The notes: generated by a model from the sequence alone, not told the origin. A stretch of 64,000 nucleotides of DNA from Microbacterium pseudoresistens (GCF_013409745.1 NZ_JACCBH010000001.1:2542001-2606000); one strand, 5' to 3'; positions 1 through 8,249 are shown, counted from the stretch's first letter. Numbers and translations are program-made.

Positions 1-55
1 GCACCAGCCAGCCGATCCAGGCCCACTGCTCGACACCCTGCAGAATCGCTTCCAT
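1..55 (-). CDS. N-terminus of a membrane protein, cut by window edge
   Basis: Only the first 18 codons lie in the window; they read MEAILQGVEQWAWIGWLV and run off the left edge. The ATG (complement of 53-55) follows a strong ribosome binding site, GGAGG, three bases upstream. The tryptophan-rich hydrophobic start suggests a first membrane helix. NfeD-type membrane proteins often begin this way, but the fragment is too short to assign. It is divergent from the SDR gene to its right. Confidence 0.5.
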   Translation of the reverse strand, partial: MEAILQGVEQWAWIGWLV

Positions 56-191
56 CCGACCTCCGCTTCTGCTCGTCAACCTACCACGCGCCCCATCCGC
101 CTCCCGGTCACGGCTTCGTCCGATTGGTAGGGTGTGGGAGTCCCCGCGCGGTCCGTCCTGGCCCGCCTTCCGAGCGTCGAGGAGCCCCCCC

Positions 192-956
192 TTGTCCCAG
201 CCTCTGCCCGCCGATTCCCTCAGTGGAAAAGTCGCCCTCGTCACCGGGTCATCGCGCGGGATCGGTGCGGACACCATCCGCTACCTCGCGCAGGCCGGCG
301 CCGACGTCGTCATCAACTACCGCAACAAGGCGCCGCGCGCGGAGAAGCTCGCCGCCGAGGTGCGCGAGCTCGGCCGACGGGCCCTCGTTGTCGGCGCGGA
401 TCTCACCGATCCGGCTTCAGTGCAGAGCATGTTCGATGCCGTCGTTGCCGAGTTCGGCGGGCTCGACGTTCTCGTGCTCAACGCCTCCGGCGGCATGGAG
501 AGCGGCATGGGCGAGGACTACGCGCTGCGTCTTAACCGCGACGCGCAGGTGAACGTGCTCGAGACCGCCCTGCCGGTAATGCGCGTAGGCGGCCGCATCG
601 TGTTCGTCACGAGCCACCAGGCGCATTTCATCCGCACCACGCCCACGATGCCCGAATACGAGCCCGTGGCGCTCTCCAAGCGCGCCGGGGAGGACGCGCT
701 GCGCGAGCGCATCCCGGCGATCGGAGAGCGGGGCATCGGCTTCGTCGTCGTCTCCGGAGACATGATCGAGGGCACGATCACGGCCACGCTGCTCGAGCGT
801 GCCAACCCCGGTGCGATCAGCCAGCGCCGCGAGCAGGCGGGACGCCTCTACAACGTCTCGGAGTTCGCCGCCGAGGTCTCCGCCGCGGTCGTCGAGCCGG
901 TTCCGGTCGACAACACGCGTCTCATCGGCGACGTCAGCGGGTTCGCCGCGGAGTGA
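192..956 (+). CDS. SDR family oxidoreductase with altered active-site motif
   Basis: A 254-residue short-chain dehydrogenase/reductase, expected to bind NAD(P) in a Rossmann fold. TGSSRGIG at about residues 18-25 is the nucleotide-binding glycine motif, and NASGG at about 97-101 replaces the usual NNAG. Ser141 is in place. The usual YxxxK reads VALSK (159-163), so the catalytic Tyr position is Val159, with a Tyr at 156. The substrate is unknown. I chose TTG at 192 because GAGGAG sits seven bases upstream and the protein then starts just before the fold. A GTG at 132 would add a non-conserved proline-rich leader. Confidence 0.85.
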   Translation: MSQPLPADSLSGKVALVTGSSRGIGADTIRYLAQAGADVVINYRNKAPRAEKLAAEVRELGRRALVVGADLTDPASVQSMFDAVVAEFGGLDVLVLNASGGMESGMGEDYALRLNRDAQVNVLETALPVMRVGGRIVFVTSHQAHFIRTTPTMPEYEPVALSKRAGEDALRERIPAIGERGIGFVVVSGDMIEGTITATLLERANPGAISQRREQAGRLYNVSEFAAEVSAAVVEPVPVDNTRLIGDVSGFAAE

Positions 957-978
957 TGGTCTCCGCGGCGAACATCGC

Positions 979-1575
979 TCAGACCTGCGCGTCGGCGGCC
1001 AGGGCGCTCTCCACGTCCGCAGAATCCTTGCGGATGGTGATCGCACGGATGATCTGCACGACGCCCAGGGCGACCAGCGAGATGCCGAGCACCCACCACA
1101 GGACCACAGCCGCGTACAGCGGCGAGAACAGCACGATGACGCCGGCCGCAATGCCGAGCAGCGCGTAGAGCAATGTCCACACCTTCGAGCCGTCCTGCCC
1201 GAGCAGAGTGAGCGCGACGACCCCGTCGATGATCCAGCTGATCCCGATGAAGATCGCCACGACGAGGGCGAGTGCCACGGTGGCCGCGCCCAGGTTGGCG
1301 AAGGCGATCACGCCGGCGACGATGTAGAGCAGACCGAGCACGATGTGGCCGGCCCGCGCCCATCCGCCCTTGCCGGCGCTGAAGATGCCGAGGCCGATGT
1401 ACACGATGCCGCCGATGATGAGGTAGGCCGCGACGATCCCCGTGACGATCACCGCGGACTTCTCCGGCCAGACGAGCAGCACGATGCCGGCGATGAGGGC
1501 GATCACGCCGGAGATGGCGAGGAAGATGCGGAGCGAACGGACGAGTCCCGTGGCGGTGCTGGCTGTCGCTGACAT
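979..1575 (-). CDS. HdeD-like (DUF308) membrane protein
   Basis: A 198-residue protein made almost wholly of hydrophobic helices, about six, beginning at residue 12 with an LRIFLAISGVIALIAGIVLL segment. Repeated paired helices and a GISWIIDGVVAL-type turn match the HdeD/DUF308 family, named for an E. coli acid-resistance gene; the actual role in actinobacteria is not known. The start at the ATG ending at 1575 has an AGGAAAGG ribosome binding site. The C-terminus is short and hydrophilic. It converges with the SDR gene and diverges from the AraC regulator. Confidence 0.8.
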   Translation of the reverse strand: MSATASTATGLVRSLRIFLAISGVIALIAGIVLLVWPEKSAVIVTGIVAAYLIIGGIVYIGLGIFSAGKGGWARAGHIVLGLLYIVAGVIAFANLGAATVALALVVAIFIGISWIIDGVVALTLLGQDGSKVWTLLYALLGIAAGVIVLFSPLYAAVVLWWVLGISLVALGVVQIIRAITIRKDSADVESALAADAQV

Positions 1576-1688
1576 GGTGGAACCTTTCCTGTGAAGATCC
1601 TGAGTAGTGATGTGCTCAGCGTAGCGTCGCGCACGGTCGCGGGGAACGGCAGCTCTCAGACGCCGGTCCGAGGGTCGGAGGTGCGTGG

Positions 1689-1694
1689 CAGGAT
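1689..1694 (+). promoter_or_regulatory. Putative -10 of a leaderless promoter (AraC-family gene)
   Basis: CAGGAT lies exactly six bases before the GTG start of the AraC-type gene, the spacing seen at many genes in this window. It matches TAnnnT in all but the first base, so it is one of the weaker cases. Confidence 0.4.
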
Positions 1695-1700
1695 CGATAC

Positions 1701-2141
1701 GTGACTGAGGCGCCCATCGACGATCATCGCCTGGGAGAACTGGTGCTGATGAGGCAGGTTCGCGACCGGATCGATCGGGAGTACGCGAAACCGCTCGACG
1801 TCGAGGCGCTTGCACGGGGCGTGCACATGTCAGCGGGCCATCTCAGCCGTCGGTTCCGCCAGGCCTACGGCGAGTCGCCGTACTCGTACCTCATGACGCG
1901 GCGGATCGAGCGGGCGATGGCCTTTCTCCGACTCGGCGATCTCAGCGTCACGGAGGTGTGCTTCACGGTGGGCTTCTCCTCTCTCGGCACCTTCAGCACG
2001 AGATTCGCCGAGCTCGTGGGGGTTCCGCCGAGTGTCTATCGGGACCAGAACGTCGATGTCTCAGGAATTCCGCCCTTCCAGGCCAGGCACGTCACCAGAC
2101 CGGTCAGGAATCGAGAAGCGCCCACTCGGAAAGGTGCATAA
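1701..2141 (+). CDS. Short AraC-family transcriptional regulator
   Basis: A 146-residue protein that is essentially only the AraC DNA-binding domain. The first helix-turn-helix covers about residues 32-55 (LDVEALARGVHMSAGHLSRR). The second covers about 80-105 (VTEVCFTVGFSSLGTFSTRF) and has the family's GF-S--FSR-F pattern. There is no N-terminal ligand-binding domain. The stop at 2141 is one base before the start of the VOC gene, so the two are probably co-transcribed and the regulator may control this cassette. The C-terminal 30 residues are basic and not conserved-looking. Confidence 0.88.
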   Translation: MTEAPIDDHRLGELVLMRQVRDRIDREYAKPLDVEALARGVHMSAGHLSRRFRQAYGESPYSYLMTRRIERAMAFLRLGDLSVTEVCFTVGFSSLGTFSTRFAELVGVPPSVYRDQNVDVSGIPPFQARHVTRPVRNREAPTRKGA

Positions 2142-2142
2142 C

Positions 2143-2562
2143 GTGAACGGCATGGACATCACAATCAACGCGACTTTCCTTCCTCACACCGACGCCGACG
2201 CCTCACTGGCGTTTTACCGGGATGCGCTCGGATTCGAGTTGCGCAAAGACGTCGGATACGACGGGCTGCGCTGGCTGACGGTGGGGCCCGTCGATCATCC
2301 GGAGATGAACATCGTGCTCACTCCGCCGGCGGCGGATCCCGGGATCACCGACGACGAGCGCCGCGTCATCGCGGAGATGATGGCGAAGGGAACCTACGGC
2401 GCCCTCATGCTCGCCAGTGACGACGTCGATGCCCTGTTCGATCACCTGCAGGGAACGGGTGCCGAGGTCATGCAGGAGCCGATGGATCAGCCCTGGGGCG
2501 CTCGGGACTGCGCATTCCGCGACCCCGCGGGCAACACCATCCGCATCCAGCAGCTGCCTTGA
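2143..2562 (+). CDS. VOC (glyoxalase/bleomycin-resistance fold) protein
   Basis: A 139-residue vicinal-oxygen-chelate protein. The paired beta-alpha-beta-beta-beta modules are visible: DADASLAFYRDALGFEL near the start, DVDALFDHLQGTGAEVM in the second half, then a typical C-terminal CAFRDPAGNTIRIQQ. Family members bind metals or drugs (glyoxalase, dioxygenase, bleomycin-binding); the substrate here cannot be read from sequence. GTG at 2143 has GGAAAGG eight bases upstream. The ATG at 2152 is an alternative. It lies between an AraC regulator and a UvrA paralogue. Confidence 0.87.
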   Translation: MNGMDITINATFLPHTDADASLAFYRDALGFELRKDVGYDGLRWLTVGPVDHPEMNIVLTPPAADPGITDDERRVIAEMMAKGTYGALMLASDDVDALFDHLQGTGAEVMQEPMDQPWGARDCAFRDPAGNTIRIQQLP

Positions 2563-2609
2563 GCCGCGCATCATCCGAACGACCACATCCGCCGAACGAA
2601 AGAGAGCCG

Positions 2610-4967
2610 ATGGCTGAATCGTCGCACCTCGCCGACTCCCACGACGTCATCCGTGTTCGAGGAGCACGGGAGAACAATCTCAAGGACGTCAGCGTCGAGA
2701 TCCCGAAGCGCCGTCTGACGGTGTTCACCGGGGTTTCCGGTTCGGGCAAGAGTTCGCTCGTCTTCGACACGATCGCCGCAGAGTCGCGGCGCATGATCGA
2801 CGAGACCTACAGCGCGTTCATCCAGGGCTTCATGCCGTCGGTGCCGCGCCCCGACGTCGACGTGCTCGAGGGGCTGACCACGGCGATCATCGTCGACCAG
2901 GAGCGTCTCGGTGCGAATCCGCGCTCGACGGTCGGCACCGTCACCGACGCCAACGCGATGCTGCGCATCCTGTTCAGCAAGCTCGGCGAGCCTTACATCG
3001 GCGGACCGACAGCGTTCTCGTTCAACATCCCGACCCAGAAGGCCGGCGGGGTGATGACGTCATCGACGGGCAAGAAGACCGTTGTGAAGGAGGCGATCTA
3101 TCTCGGCGGAATGTGTCCACGCTGCGAGGGCCGCGGCTCGGTCTCCGACGTCGACCTGTCGAAGGTCGTGGACGAGTCGAAGTCCTTGACGGAGGGGGCG
3201 ATCCTCGTTCCGGGCTACACCGCCGATGGATGGATGGTGCGGCAGTTCGCGGGATCGGGCTTTTATCCGGACGACAAGCCGATCGCGACGTTCACCGAGA
3301 AGCAGCGCAGACAGTTCCTCTACGGCGACGTCGCGAAGGTGAAGATCGCCGGGGTCAATGTGACGTACGAGGGACTGATCCCGAAGATCACGAAGTCGAT
3401 GCTCTCCAAAGACCTTGACGCTCTGCAGCCCCACATCCGCCGGTTCGTGGAAGAGGTTGCGACCTTCCAGACCTGCCCGGAATGCGAGGGAACGCGGCTC
3501 ACGGAGGGTGCACGCTCGTCCAAGATCTCGGGAATCAGCATCGCCGATGCCTGTGCCATGCAGGTCACCGATCTCGCCGCGTGGGTGCGCGAGCTCGACC
3601 GACCCGAAGCCGGGCCGCTGCGGGAGGCGCTGAGCGCCAACCTCGACGCGTTCGTCACTCTCGGGCTCGGCTATCTCAGCCTTAACCGGCCATCCGGAAC
3701 GCTGTCCGGGGGAGAGGCGCAGCGCATCAAGATGCTCCGCCACCTCGGATCCTCGCTCACCGACGTCACCTATGTGTTCGACGAGCCGACGATCGGGTTG
3801 CACCCGCACGACATCCAACGGATGAACGACCTGTTGCGACAGTTGCGCGACAAGGGCAACACGGTGCTCGTCGTGGAGCACAAGCCCGAGACGATCGCGA
3901 TCGCGGACCACATCGTCGACCTCGGTCCGGGCGCCGGCAGCGGGGGAGGGGAGATCACCTTCGAAGGCACCGTGGACGGTCTGCGTAAGAGCGGCACGCT
4001 CACGGGAACCCATCTCGATGATCGCGCGGCATTGAAGGATGCGGTGCGCGAGCCTGCCGGCGTCATCGAGATCCGAGATGCTTCCGAGAACAACCTGCAG
4101 GATGTCTCAGTCGACATCCCGTTGGGCGTGCTGACCGTCGTCACCGGTGTGGCGGGGTCGGGCAAGAGCTCCCTCATCCACGGGGAGGTCTCGCCGCGCG
4201 AGGGCGTCGTCGCGATCGATCAGGGCGCGATCAAGGGATCGCGACGCAGCAACCCCGCGACGTACACGGGCATGCTCGAGCCGATCCGCAAGGCGTTCGC
4301 CAAGGCCAACGGTGTGAAGCCCGCGCTGTTCAGCGCCAATTCGGAGGGGGCGTGCCCGTCGTGCAAGGGTGCGGGCGTGATCGTGACGGAGCTGGGCTTC
4401 ATGGACACGATCGAGACGCCGTGCGAGGACTGCGGCGGCAAGAGGTTCCAGGCCGCGGTGCTGGAGTACACGCTAGGCGGCAAGGACATCACGCAAGTGC
4501 TGGACATGCCCGTCGCCGAAGCGCATGCGTTCTTCTCCAAGGGGGAGACCAAGATCGCGCTCGTCGCCGCCATGCTGTCGCGGATGGAAGACGTCGGGCT
4601 CGGATATCTCACCCTCGGCCAGCCCCTTTCGACGCTATCGGGAGGCGAGCGCCAGCGCCTCAAGCTCGCGATCCAGATGGGGGAGAAGGGCGACATCTAC
4701 GTACTCGACGAGCCCACAACGGGACTGCACCTGGCCGACGTCGGCACGATCCTCGCTGTGCTCGATCGGCTGGTCGACGCGGGCAAGACGGTGATCGTCA
4801 TCGAGCATCATCAGGCCGTGATGGCCCACGGCGATTGGATCATCGACATCGGTCCCGGCGCCGGTCACGACGGCGGGAAGGTCGTGTTCGAGGGCACGCC
4901 GGCCGACCTCGTCGCCGCGAGGTCGACCCTGACGGGGGAGCACCTCGCCGACTACGTCGGTGCGTGA
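2610..4967 (+). CDS. UvrA paralogue (UvrA2/DrrC-type ABC ATPase)
   Basis: A 785-residue double ABC ATPase of the UvrA superfamily, clearly shorter than housekeeping UvrA (about 950). Visible are Walker A GVSGSGKSSL at about 41-50, the Zn-binding CPRC at 169-172 and CPEC near 290, and signature LSGGEAQR. The second half has Walker A GVAGSGKSSL, CPSC/CEDC zinc cysteines and LSGGERQR. The short first half suggests loss of the UvrB-interaction region. Such paralogues include DrrC, which protects against DNA-intercalating drugs; that role here is inference. The ATG at 2610 follows AAAGAGAG. It is 47 bases after the VOC gene. Confidence 0.88.
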   Translation: MAESSHLADSHDVIRVRGARENNLKDVSVEIPKRRLTVFTGVSGSGKSSLVFDTIAAESRRMIDETYSAFIQGFMPSVPRPDVDVLEGLTTAIIVDQERLGANPRSTVGTVTDANAMLRILFSKLGEPYIGGPTAFSFNIPTQKAGGVMTSSTGKKTVVKEAIYLGGMCPRCEGRGSVSDVDLSKVVDESKSLTEGAILVPGYTADGWMVRQFAGSGFYPDDKPIATFTEKQRRQFLYGDVAKVKIAGVNVTYEGLIPKITKSMLSKDLDALQPHIRRFVEEVATFQTCPECEGTRLTEGARSSKISGISIADACAMQVTDLAAWVRELDRPEAGPLREALSANLDAFVTLGLGYLSLNRPSGTLSGGEAQRIKMLRHLGSSLTDVTYVFDEPTIGLHPHDIQRMNDLLRQLRDKGNTVLVVEHKPETIAIADHIVDLGPGAGSGGGEITFEGTVDGLRKSGTLTGTHLDDRAALKDAVREPAGVIEIRDASENNLQDVSVDIPLGVLTVVTGVAGSGKSSLIHGEVSPREGVVAIDQGAIKGSRRSNPATYTGMLEPIRKAFAKANGVKPALFSANSEGACPSCKGAGVIVTELGFMDTIETPCEDCGGKRFQAAVLEYTLGGKDITQVLDMPVAEAHAFFSKGETKIALVAAMLSRMEDVGLGYLTLGQPLSTLSGGERQRLKLAIQMGEKGDIYVLDEPTTGLHLADVGTILAVLDRLVDAGKTVIVIEHHQAVMAHGDWIIDIGPGAGHDGGKVVFEGTPADLVAARSTLTGEHLADYVGA

Positions 4968-4981
4968 GAGCCGGTCCCCGC

Positions 4982-5137
4982 ACGATCAAAGGGCTCGTGG
5001 CGGAAGGTCTCGTCACCGCTCCTGCAAACGCCCGCCTGTCGCGTCGTCCCGTTCCGGTGACGCCCGTGCTGGGAGCCGTCGCCAATCAACGGCGATGGTC
5101 ACCTATTTCGACACCTCTGCACTCGTACCGCTGCTGA
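4982..5137 (+). pseudogene. Remnant C-terminus of a Phd/VapB-type antitoxin
   Basis: In the frame left open between UvrA and the PIN gene, codons from 4982 read IKGLVAEGLVTAP, then LSRRPVPVTP and AVANQRR. This resembles the C-terminal tail (LVAEG...RR-P...EQRR) of actinobacterial Phd-type antitoxins, which usually ends over the start codon of a PIN toxin. Here ANQRR falls exactly over the toxin ATG, but the expected TGA is TGG and the frame runs on to 5137. No start codon, ribosome binding site or N-terminal DNA-binding half is present: the UvrA gene abuts it instead. I infer a decayed antitoxin. Confidence 0.45.
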
Positions 5138-5520
5138 TCGACAAGCCCGGATCGGCAGTCTGCGGCCGACTATGGAATGCATCGAGTCGTCGCGTGACGC
5201 TTCGGGTGTCCTATGTCGAAGCGAGAGCGGCGATCGCCAGCGCCGTCCGTCACAACCGGATCACGAGTCGGGGTGCACAAGAGGCCATTGGGAGCCTCGA
5301 GATCGTGTGGGGAGCCATGTGGATCATCGAGCTGACCGATCCGCTCGTGCGCCGGGCGGCCGAGTTCGCCGACGCTCATGCGCTGCGCGGGTACGACGTA
5401 ACGCATTGCGCGGCAGCTGAGCTTGTCCATGGCCGGTCCGTGGTCGCCGCGGCGGGTGACGCGGCTCTGCTCGAGTCATGGTGCGCGGTGGGATTCGCCG
5501 TCGCCGACACCGCACCATGA
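5095..5520 (+). CDS. PIN-domain (VapC-type) ribonuclease, probably orphan toxin
   Basis: A 141-residue PIN-domain protein. The acidic metal-binding residues are in place: Asp6 (YFDTSAL), Glu42 (SYVEARAAI), Asp101 (GYDVTH) and Asp122 (GDAALL), so the nuclease looks intact. VapC toxins cleave tRNA or rRNA and need a cognate antitoxin made from the gene just upstream. Here only an apparent antitoxin tail precedes it. The ATG start has no good ribosome binding site, consistent with translation that was once coupled to the antitoxin. Confidence 0.85.
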   Translation: MVTYFDTSALVPLLIDKPGSAVCGRLWNASSRRVTLRVSYVEARAAIASAVRHNRITSRGAQEAIGSLEIVWGAMWIIELTDPLVRRAAEFADAHALRGYDVTHCAAAELVHGRSVVAAAGDAALLESWCAVGFAVADTAP

Positions 5521-5600
5521 ACGCGGTTGTCCACAGGAAGGCGACCCTCGAGCACCGGTGCGCGTCGGCTCCCTATCGTGGAGCCGTCGAAAGGTTGCGG

Positions 5601-6356
5601 ATGCACGATCGTGGGCGGGTCTGGGCCGGGTCAGTACTGGCCGGAGTATGCGGTGTCATATGCGCGGTGTTCGTCGTGCAAACGCTGGTTTCTGCTGCGG
5701 ATGAGCTGCTCGCCAGCGCGGTTCCGTGGATGGCTTCTTTCGAGCCAATTCTGAGTCCGCGGCTGTCCCGCGACGACGCCGTGCGCGGTGCCATCATGAC
5801 TGCCGTGTTCGGCGCCGCCTTCGTGTGGCTGGCGACGGCAGGCGTGTCCGGGCGAGGGAACGACCGGGTTCCACGACAGGTCTGTGCTGCCGCGGTGTCA
5901 ATCGGCCTGGTGGTGGGAGCTCTGCTCGGAACCCTGTATGCGACGACCTGGGCTGGCGCCGGACTGGCCATCGCCGTCTCGCTCGGCCTCGGCCTGGTCG
6001 CGATCAGGCTCATCCGCCAGACTCGAGCCGGCTTGGTGACGCTCAAAGCCACCGCACGTCGCGATGCCGAGGTGAAGGCGCGTGGACGGTTCGTCCGCGG
6101 CGAGATCATCACGCTGCGGTTTCTTCGACGTTGGCGTTCGGGATCACCGGAGTTTCAGGCGAAGGTGCGCTTTCTCACGAGTCACGGTTGGCGCGTCGTC
6201 GAAAGTCGGTTGGTCACAGAGCCGCACGAGGCGCCGGTCATCGGCGGCACGGCGCTCGTGTGGCACCTGGATACCAACGGTATGGAACACGTCGTCGTGG
6301 AGCCCGATCCGCACAGTCGTCGCGACCCGGAAGCCATCCTGCGCTACGCGCCCTGA
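5601..6356 (+). CDS. Membrane protein of unknown function, four predicted helices
   Basis: I do not recognise this 251-residue protein. Hydrophobic segments lie at about residues 8-31, 65-83, 96-117 and 122-140. They are followed by a basic, soluble C-terminal part of about 110 residues rich in Arg (KATARRDAEVKARGRFVRGE), ending with a short beta-rich stretch. The ATG at 5601 has AAAGG six bases upstream; an earlier in-frame GTG at 5478 would overlap the PIN gene. No enzyme motif is visible. Confidence 0.65.
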   Translation: MHDRGRVWAGSVLAGVCGVICAVFVVQTLVSAADELLASAVPWMASFEPILSPRLSRDDAVRGAIMTAVFGAAFVWLATAGVSGRGNDRVPRQVCAAAVSIGLVVGALLGTLYATTWAGAGLAIAVSLGLGLVAIRLIRQTRAGLVTLKATARRDAEVKARGRFVRGEIITLRFLRRWRSGSPEFQAKVRFLTSHGWRVVESRLVTEPHEAPVIGGTALVWHLDTNGMEHVVVEPDPHSRRDPEAILRYAP

Positions 6357-6462
6357 TGCCTCGTTCCACCTTCGCCGATAATGCACATTATGTCAGCTCA
6401 CGGTCATTGCCCGTCTGCGAGATTCGTAATCCGCCTCTCCTGCGGGTGCACGGACGTGCCGT

Positions 6463-6468
6463 TAGCCT
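6463..6468 (+). promoter_or_regulatory. Putative -10 of a leaderless promoter (Pr6Pr gene)
   Basis: TAGCCT sits six bases before the GTG at 6475, with no ribosome binding site between. This places the transcription start on or next to the start codon. Confidence 0.55.
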
Positions 6469-6474
6469 GGGGTC

Positions 6475-7173
6475 GTGAAGTCTCGTAGCGACGTCGTGAT
6501 GCGCGCGTGGTACTTGGTTGTGATCGCCGTAGTGCTTGCGGGGTTCGTGTTGCAGTTCTATCTGCTGTTCACGGGCGGTGCGGATGCGAACTCCGGTGAA
6601 TCCGGGTCGGATATCCCGCTCGGTGTACGGTTCGTTCGCCTGTTCAGCTTCTTCACCGTGGCGAGCAACCTCCTGGTAATGATCGCGTCTGCGTCTTTGG
6701 TCGTGCGTCGTCCCCCGCAGGGACTTCTGTGGCGAGCACTTCGCCTGAGTACCCTACTCAGCATCGCCGTCACCGGCACGATCTTCAGTCTCATCCTCGC
6801 TCCCGACATCGAGCTTCGCGGCGAGGCAGTCATCGCGACGACCCTGTTTCACAACATCAGCCCCGCCCTCTTCGTCATCGGCTGGTTGCTGTGGGGACCT
6901 CGACGTCAGTGGATGGTCAGGGCTGCGCTGCTCGCATTCATCTGGCCGCTCGCCTGGCTCGCCTACACATTCACCCGCGGTGCGATCACCGGCTGGTATC
7001 CGTATCCCTTCCTCGACGTCGGACAACACGGCATCGGGGCCGTGCTGCTCAGCAGCCTTGCCGTCCTCGCATATGCGGTCCTGCTCACTGCTGCGGTGCT
7101 CGTCGTGGATCGATTTGTCCCGGCCATCGGCACATCGGATGCCCTCTTGCCAGGACCCAGCGGCGACGCATGA
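6475..7173 (+). CDS. Pr6Pr-family membrane protein
   Basis: A 232-residue protein with about six hydrophobic helices, the first at residues 9-31 (MRAWYLVVIAVVLAGFVLQF). Motifs FFTVASNLL, NISPALFVIGWLLWGP and GWYPYPFLDVGQHG are characteristic of the Pr6Pr/FAR-17a-like group of bacterial membrane proteins, whose function is unknown. The start is GTG, apparently leaderless. The stop overlaps the next ATG (ATGA), so the two genes are translationally coupled. Confidence 0.8.
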   Translation: MKSRSDVVMRAWYLVVIAVVLAGFVLQFYLLFTGGADANSGESGSDIPLGVRFVRLFSFFTVASNLLVMIASASLVVRRPPQGLLWRALRLSTLLSIAVTGTIFSLILAPDIELRGEAVIATTLFHNISPALFVIGWLLWGPRRQWMVRAALLAFIWPLAWLAYTFTRGAITGWYPYPFLDVGQHGIGAVLLSSLAVLAYAVLLTAAVLVVDRFVPAIGTSDALLPGPSGDA

Positions 7174-7649
7174 GTGATCTCCTTGCGCCAGAGTGGGGCG
7201 CCTCTCCCCCGAGGCTCCGACGTTCGGAGGTGATCGCCGCTGTCGGGCACGGCGACGACCTCTGGAACCGCGCTGCGGCCGATCTCCTCCGCTGGAAGGT
7301 CAAGAGACGTAGCGGCTTCAGCGTCGACGACGCGGGACCGGTGCGGTCCGGCGCAAGACCGACAATGACCGCACGTGTACTCGGTGTTCGGATTCCGGAG
7401 CCCATCGAAGTCCTCGACGTCACCCAGTCCCCTGATCGTGTCGGCTTCGTCTACCGCACCCTGCCGGGCCATCCGGTCGACGGATGCGAAGCATTCCTCA
7501 TGCATCGAGCCGCTTCGGAAGACACGATCTTCCTCACGATTCGGTCGCTGACGCGTGCGAGCGATTCTCGGCCCTGGCGTGCGTTGTTCCCGCTCCTGGC
7601 GCTCGCACAGCGGGCCGTGCGTCGCCGCTACCTCAAATCCCTGCGCTGA
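7170..7649 (+). CDS. DUF1990 domain protein
   Basis: A 159-residue soluble protein. The pattern of a charged N-terminus, AAADLLRWKVKRRSGF at about 34-49, RVLGVRIPEPIEVLDV in the middle and GFVYRTLPGHPVDGCEAFL matches DUF1990, a family found in actinobacteria and plants with no established biochemistry. The ATG overlaps the stop of the Pr6Pr gene by four bases. The C-terminus is arginine-rich. Confidence 0.8.
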   Translation: MSDLLAPEWGASPPRLRRSEVIAAVGHGDDLWNRAAADLLRWKVKRRSGFSVDDAGPVRSGARPTMTARVLGVRIPEPIEVLDVTQSPDRVGFVYRTLPGHPVDGCEAFLMHRAASEDTIFLTIRSLTRASDSRPWRALFPLLALAQRAVRRRYLKSLR

Positions 7650-7709
7650 CCGGCGTCCGACAGTTATATGCTTTGAACCGCATGTATTCCGTCACCGTGT
7701 CCTCTCCCC

Positions 7710-7715
7710 TATCAT
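7710..7715 (+). promoter_or_regulatory. Putative -10 of a leaderless promoter (DUF2127 gene)
   Basis: TATCAT ends seven bases before the ATG at 7723, with no ribosome binding site in the gap. No clear -35 is seen. Confidence 0.5.
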
Positions 7716-7722
7716 CGCGACT

Positions 7723-8244
7723 ATGAAGCTCAACCCGATGACGGTAGATCCGCAACACCGCCTTCTCGATCGCGTCTTCGAGGTCAGCATCATCCTCAAG
7801 GGCATCAACGGCGTGCTCGAATTGATCGGCGGTGTCGCGCTGCTGTTCGTCGATCCGGTGCAGGTGCGAGCATGGCTGTCGGGCATCACGGCGAACATGG
7901 TGGGGGCGCACCACCACTCCCCCATCTGGCAATGGTTCCAGCATCTCGCCGATGCGCTCGACACCAAGGCCACCGTGTTCGCGGCCGTCTATCTGCTGCT
8001 GCACGGCGTGATCAAGATCGTGCTGGTGTGGGCCCTGCTCCGCGAGAAGATGTGGGCATACCCCTGGATGATCGCGGCACTGGTGGCCTTCATCGCCTAT
8101 CAGTGCTACGAGCTCCTGGTGCACTTCAGCTGGTGGATGCTGGCCCTCACCATCTTCGACATCTTCATCGTGGGCCTCACCTTGCGGGAATGGCAACTGC
8201 ACAAGGCGCGCAGGGCCGAGCGCCTCGCCGCGGCCGAGGGCTGA
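7723..8244 (+). CDS. DUF2127 family membrane protein
   Basis: A 173-residue protein with four hydrophobic segments: about 22-42, 85-108, 112-130 and 135-155. The first contains VSIILKGINGVLELIGG, typical of DUF2127, and a histidine-rich loop (GAHHHSP) follows it. LLLHGVIKIVLVWALLREK is the other conserved stretch. The function of the family is unknown. The C-terminus is basic and cytoplasmic in character. It converges on the YczE-like gene, only five bases away. Confidence 0.8.
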   Translation: MKLNPMTVDPQHRLLDRVFEVSIILKGINGVLELIGGVALLFVDPVQVRAWLSGITANMVGAHHHSPIWQWFQHLADALDTKATVFAAVYLLLHGVIKIVLVWALLREKMWAYPWMIAALVAFIAYQCYELLVHFSWWMLALTIFDIFIVGLTLREWQLHKARRAERLAAAEG

Positions 8245-8249
8245 GCCCC

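Noticed and set aside
132..191. GTG at 132 as the start of the SDR gene
   Set aside because: It would add 20 proline- and arginine-rich residues. TTG at 192 has a well-spaced GAGGAG and gives the normal SDR N-terminus.
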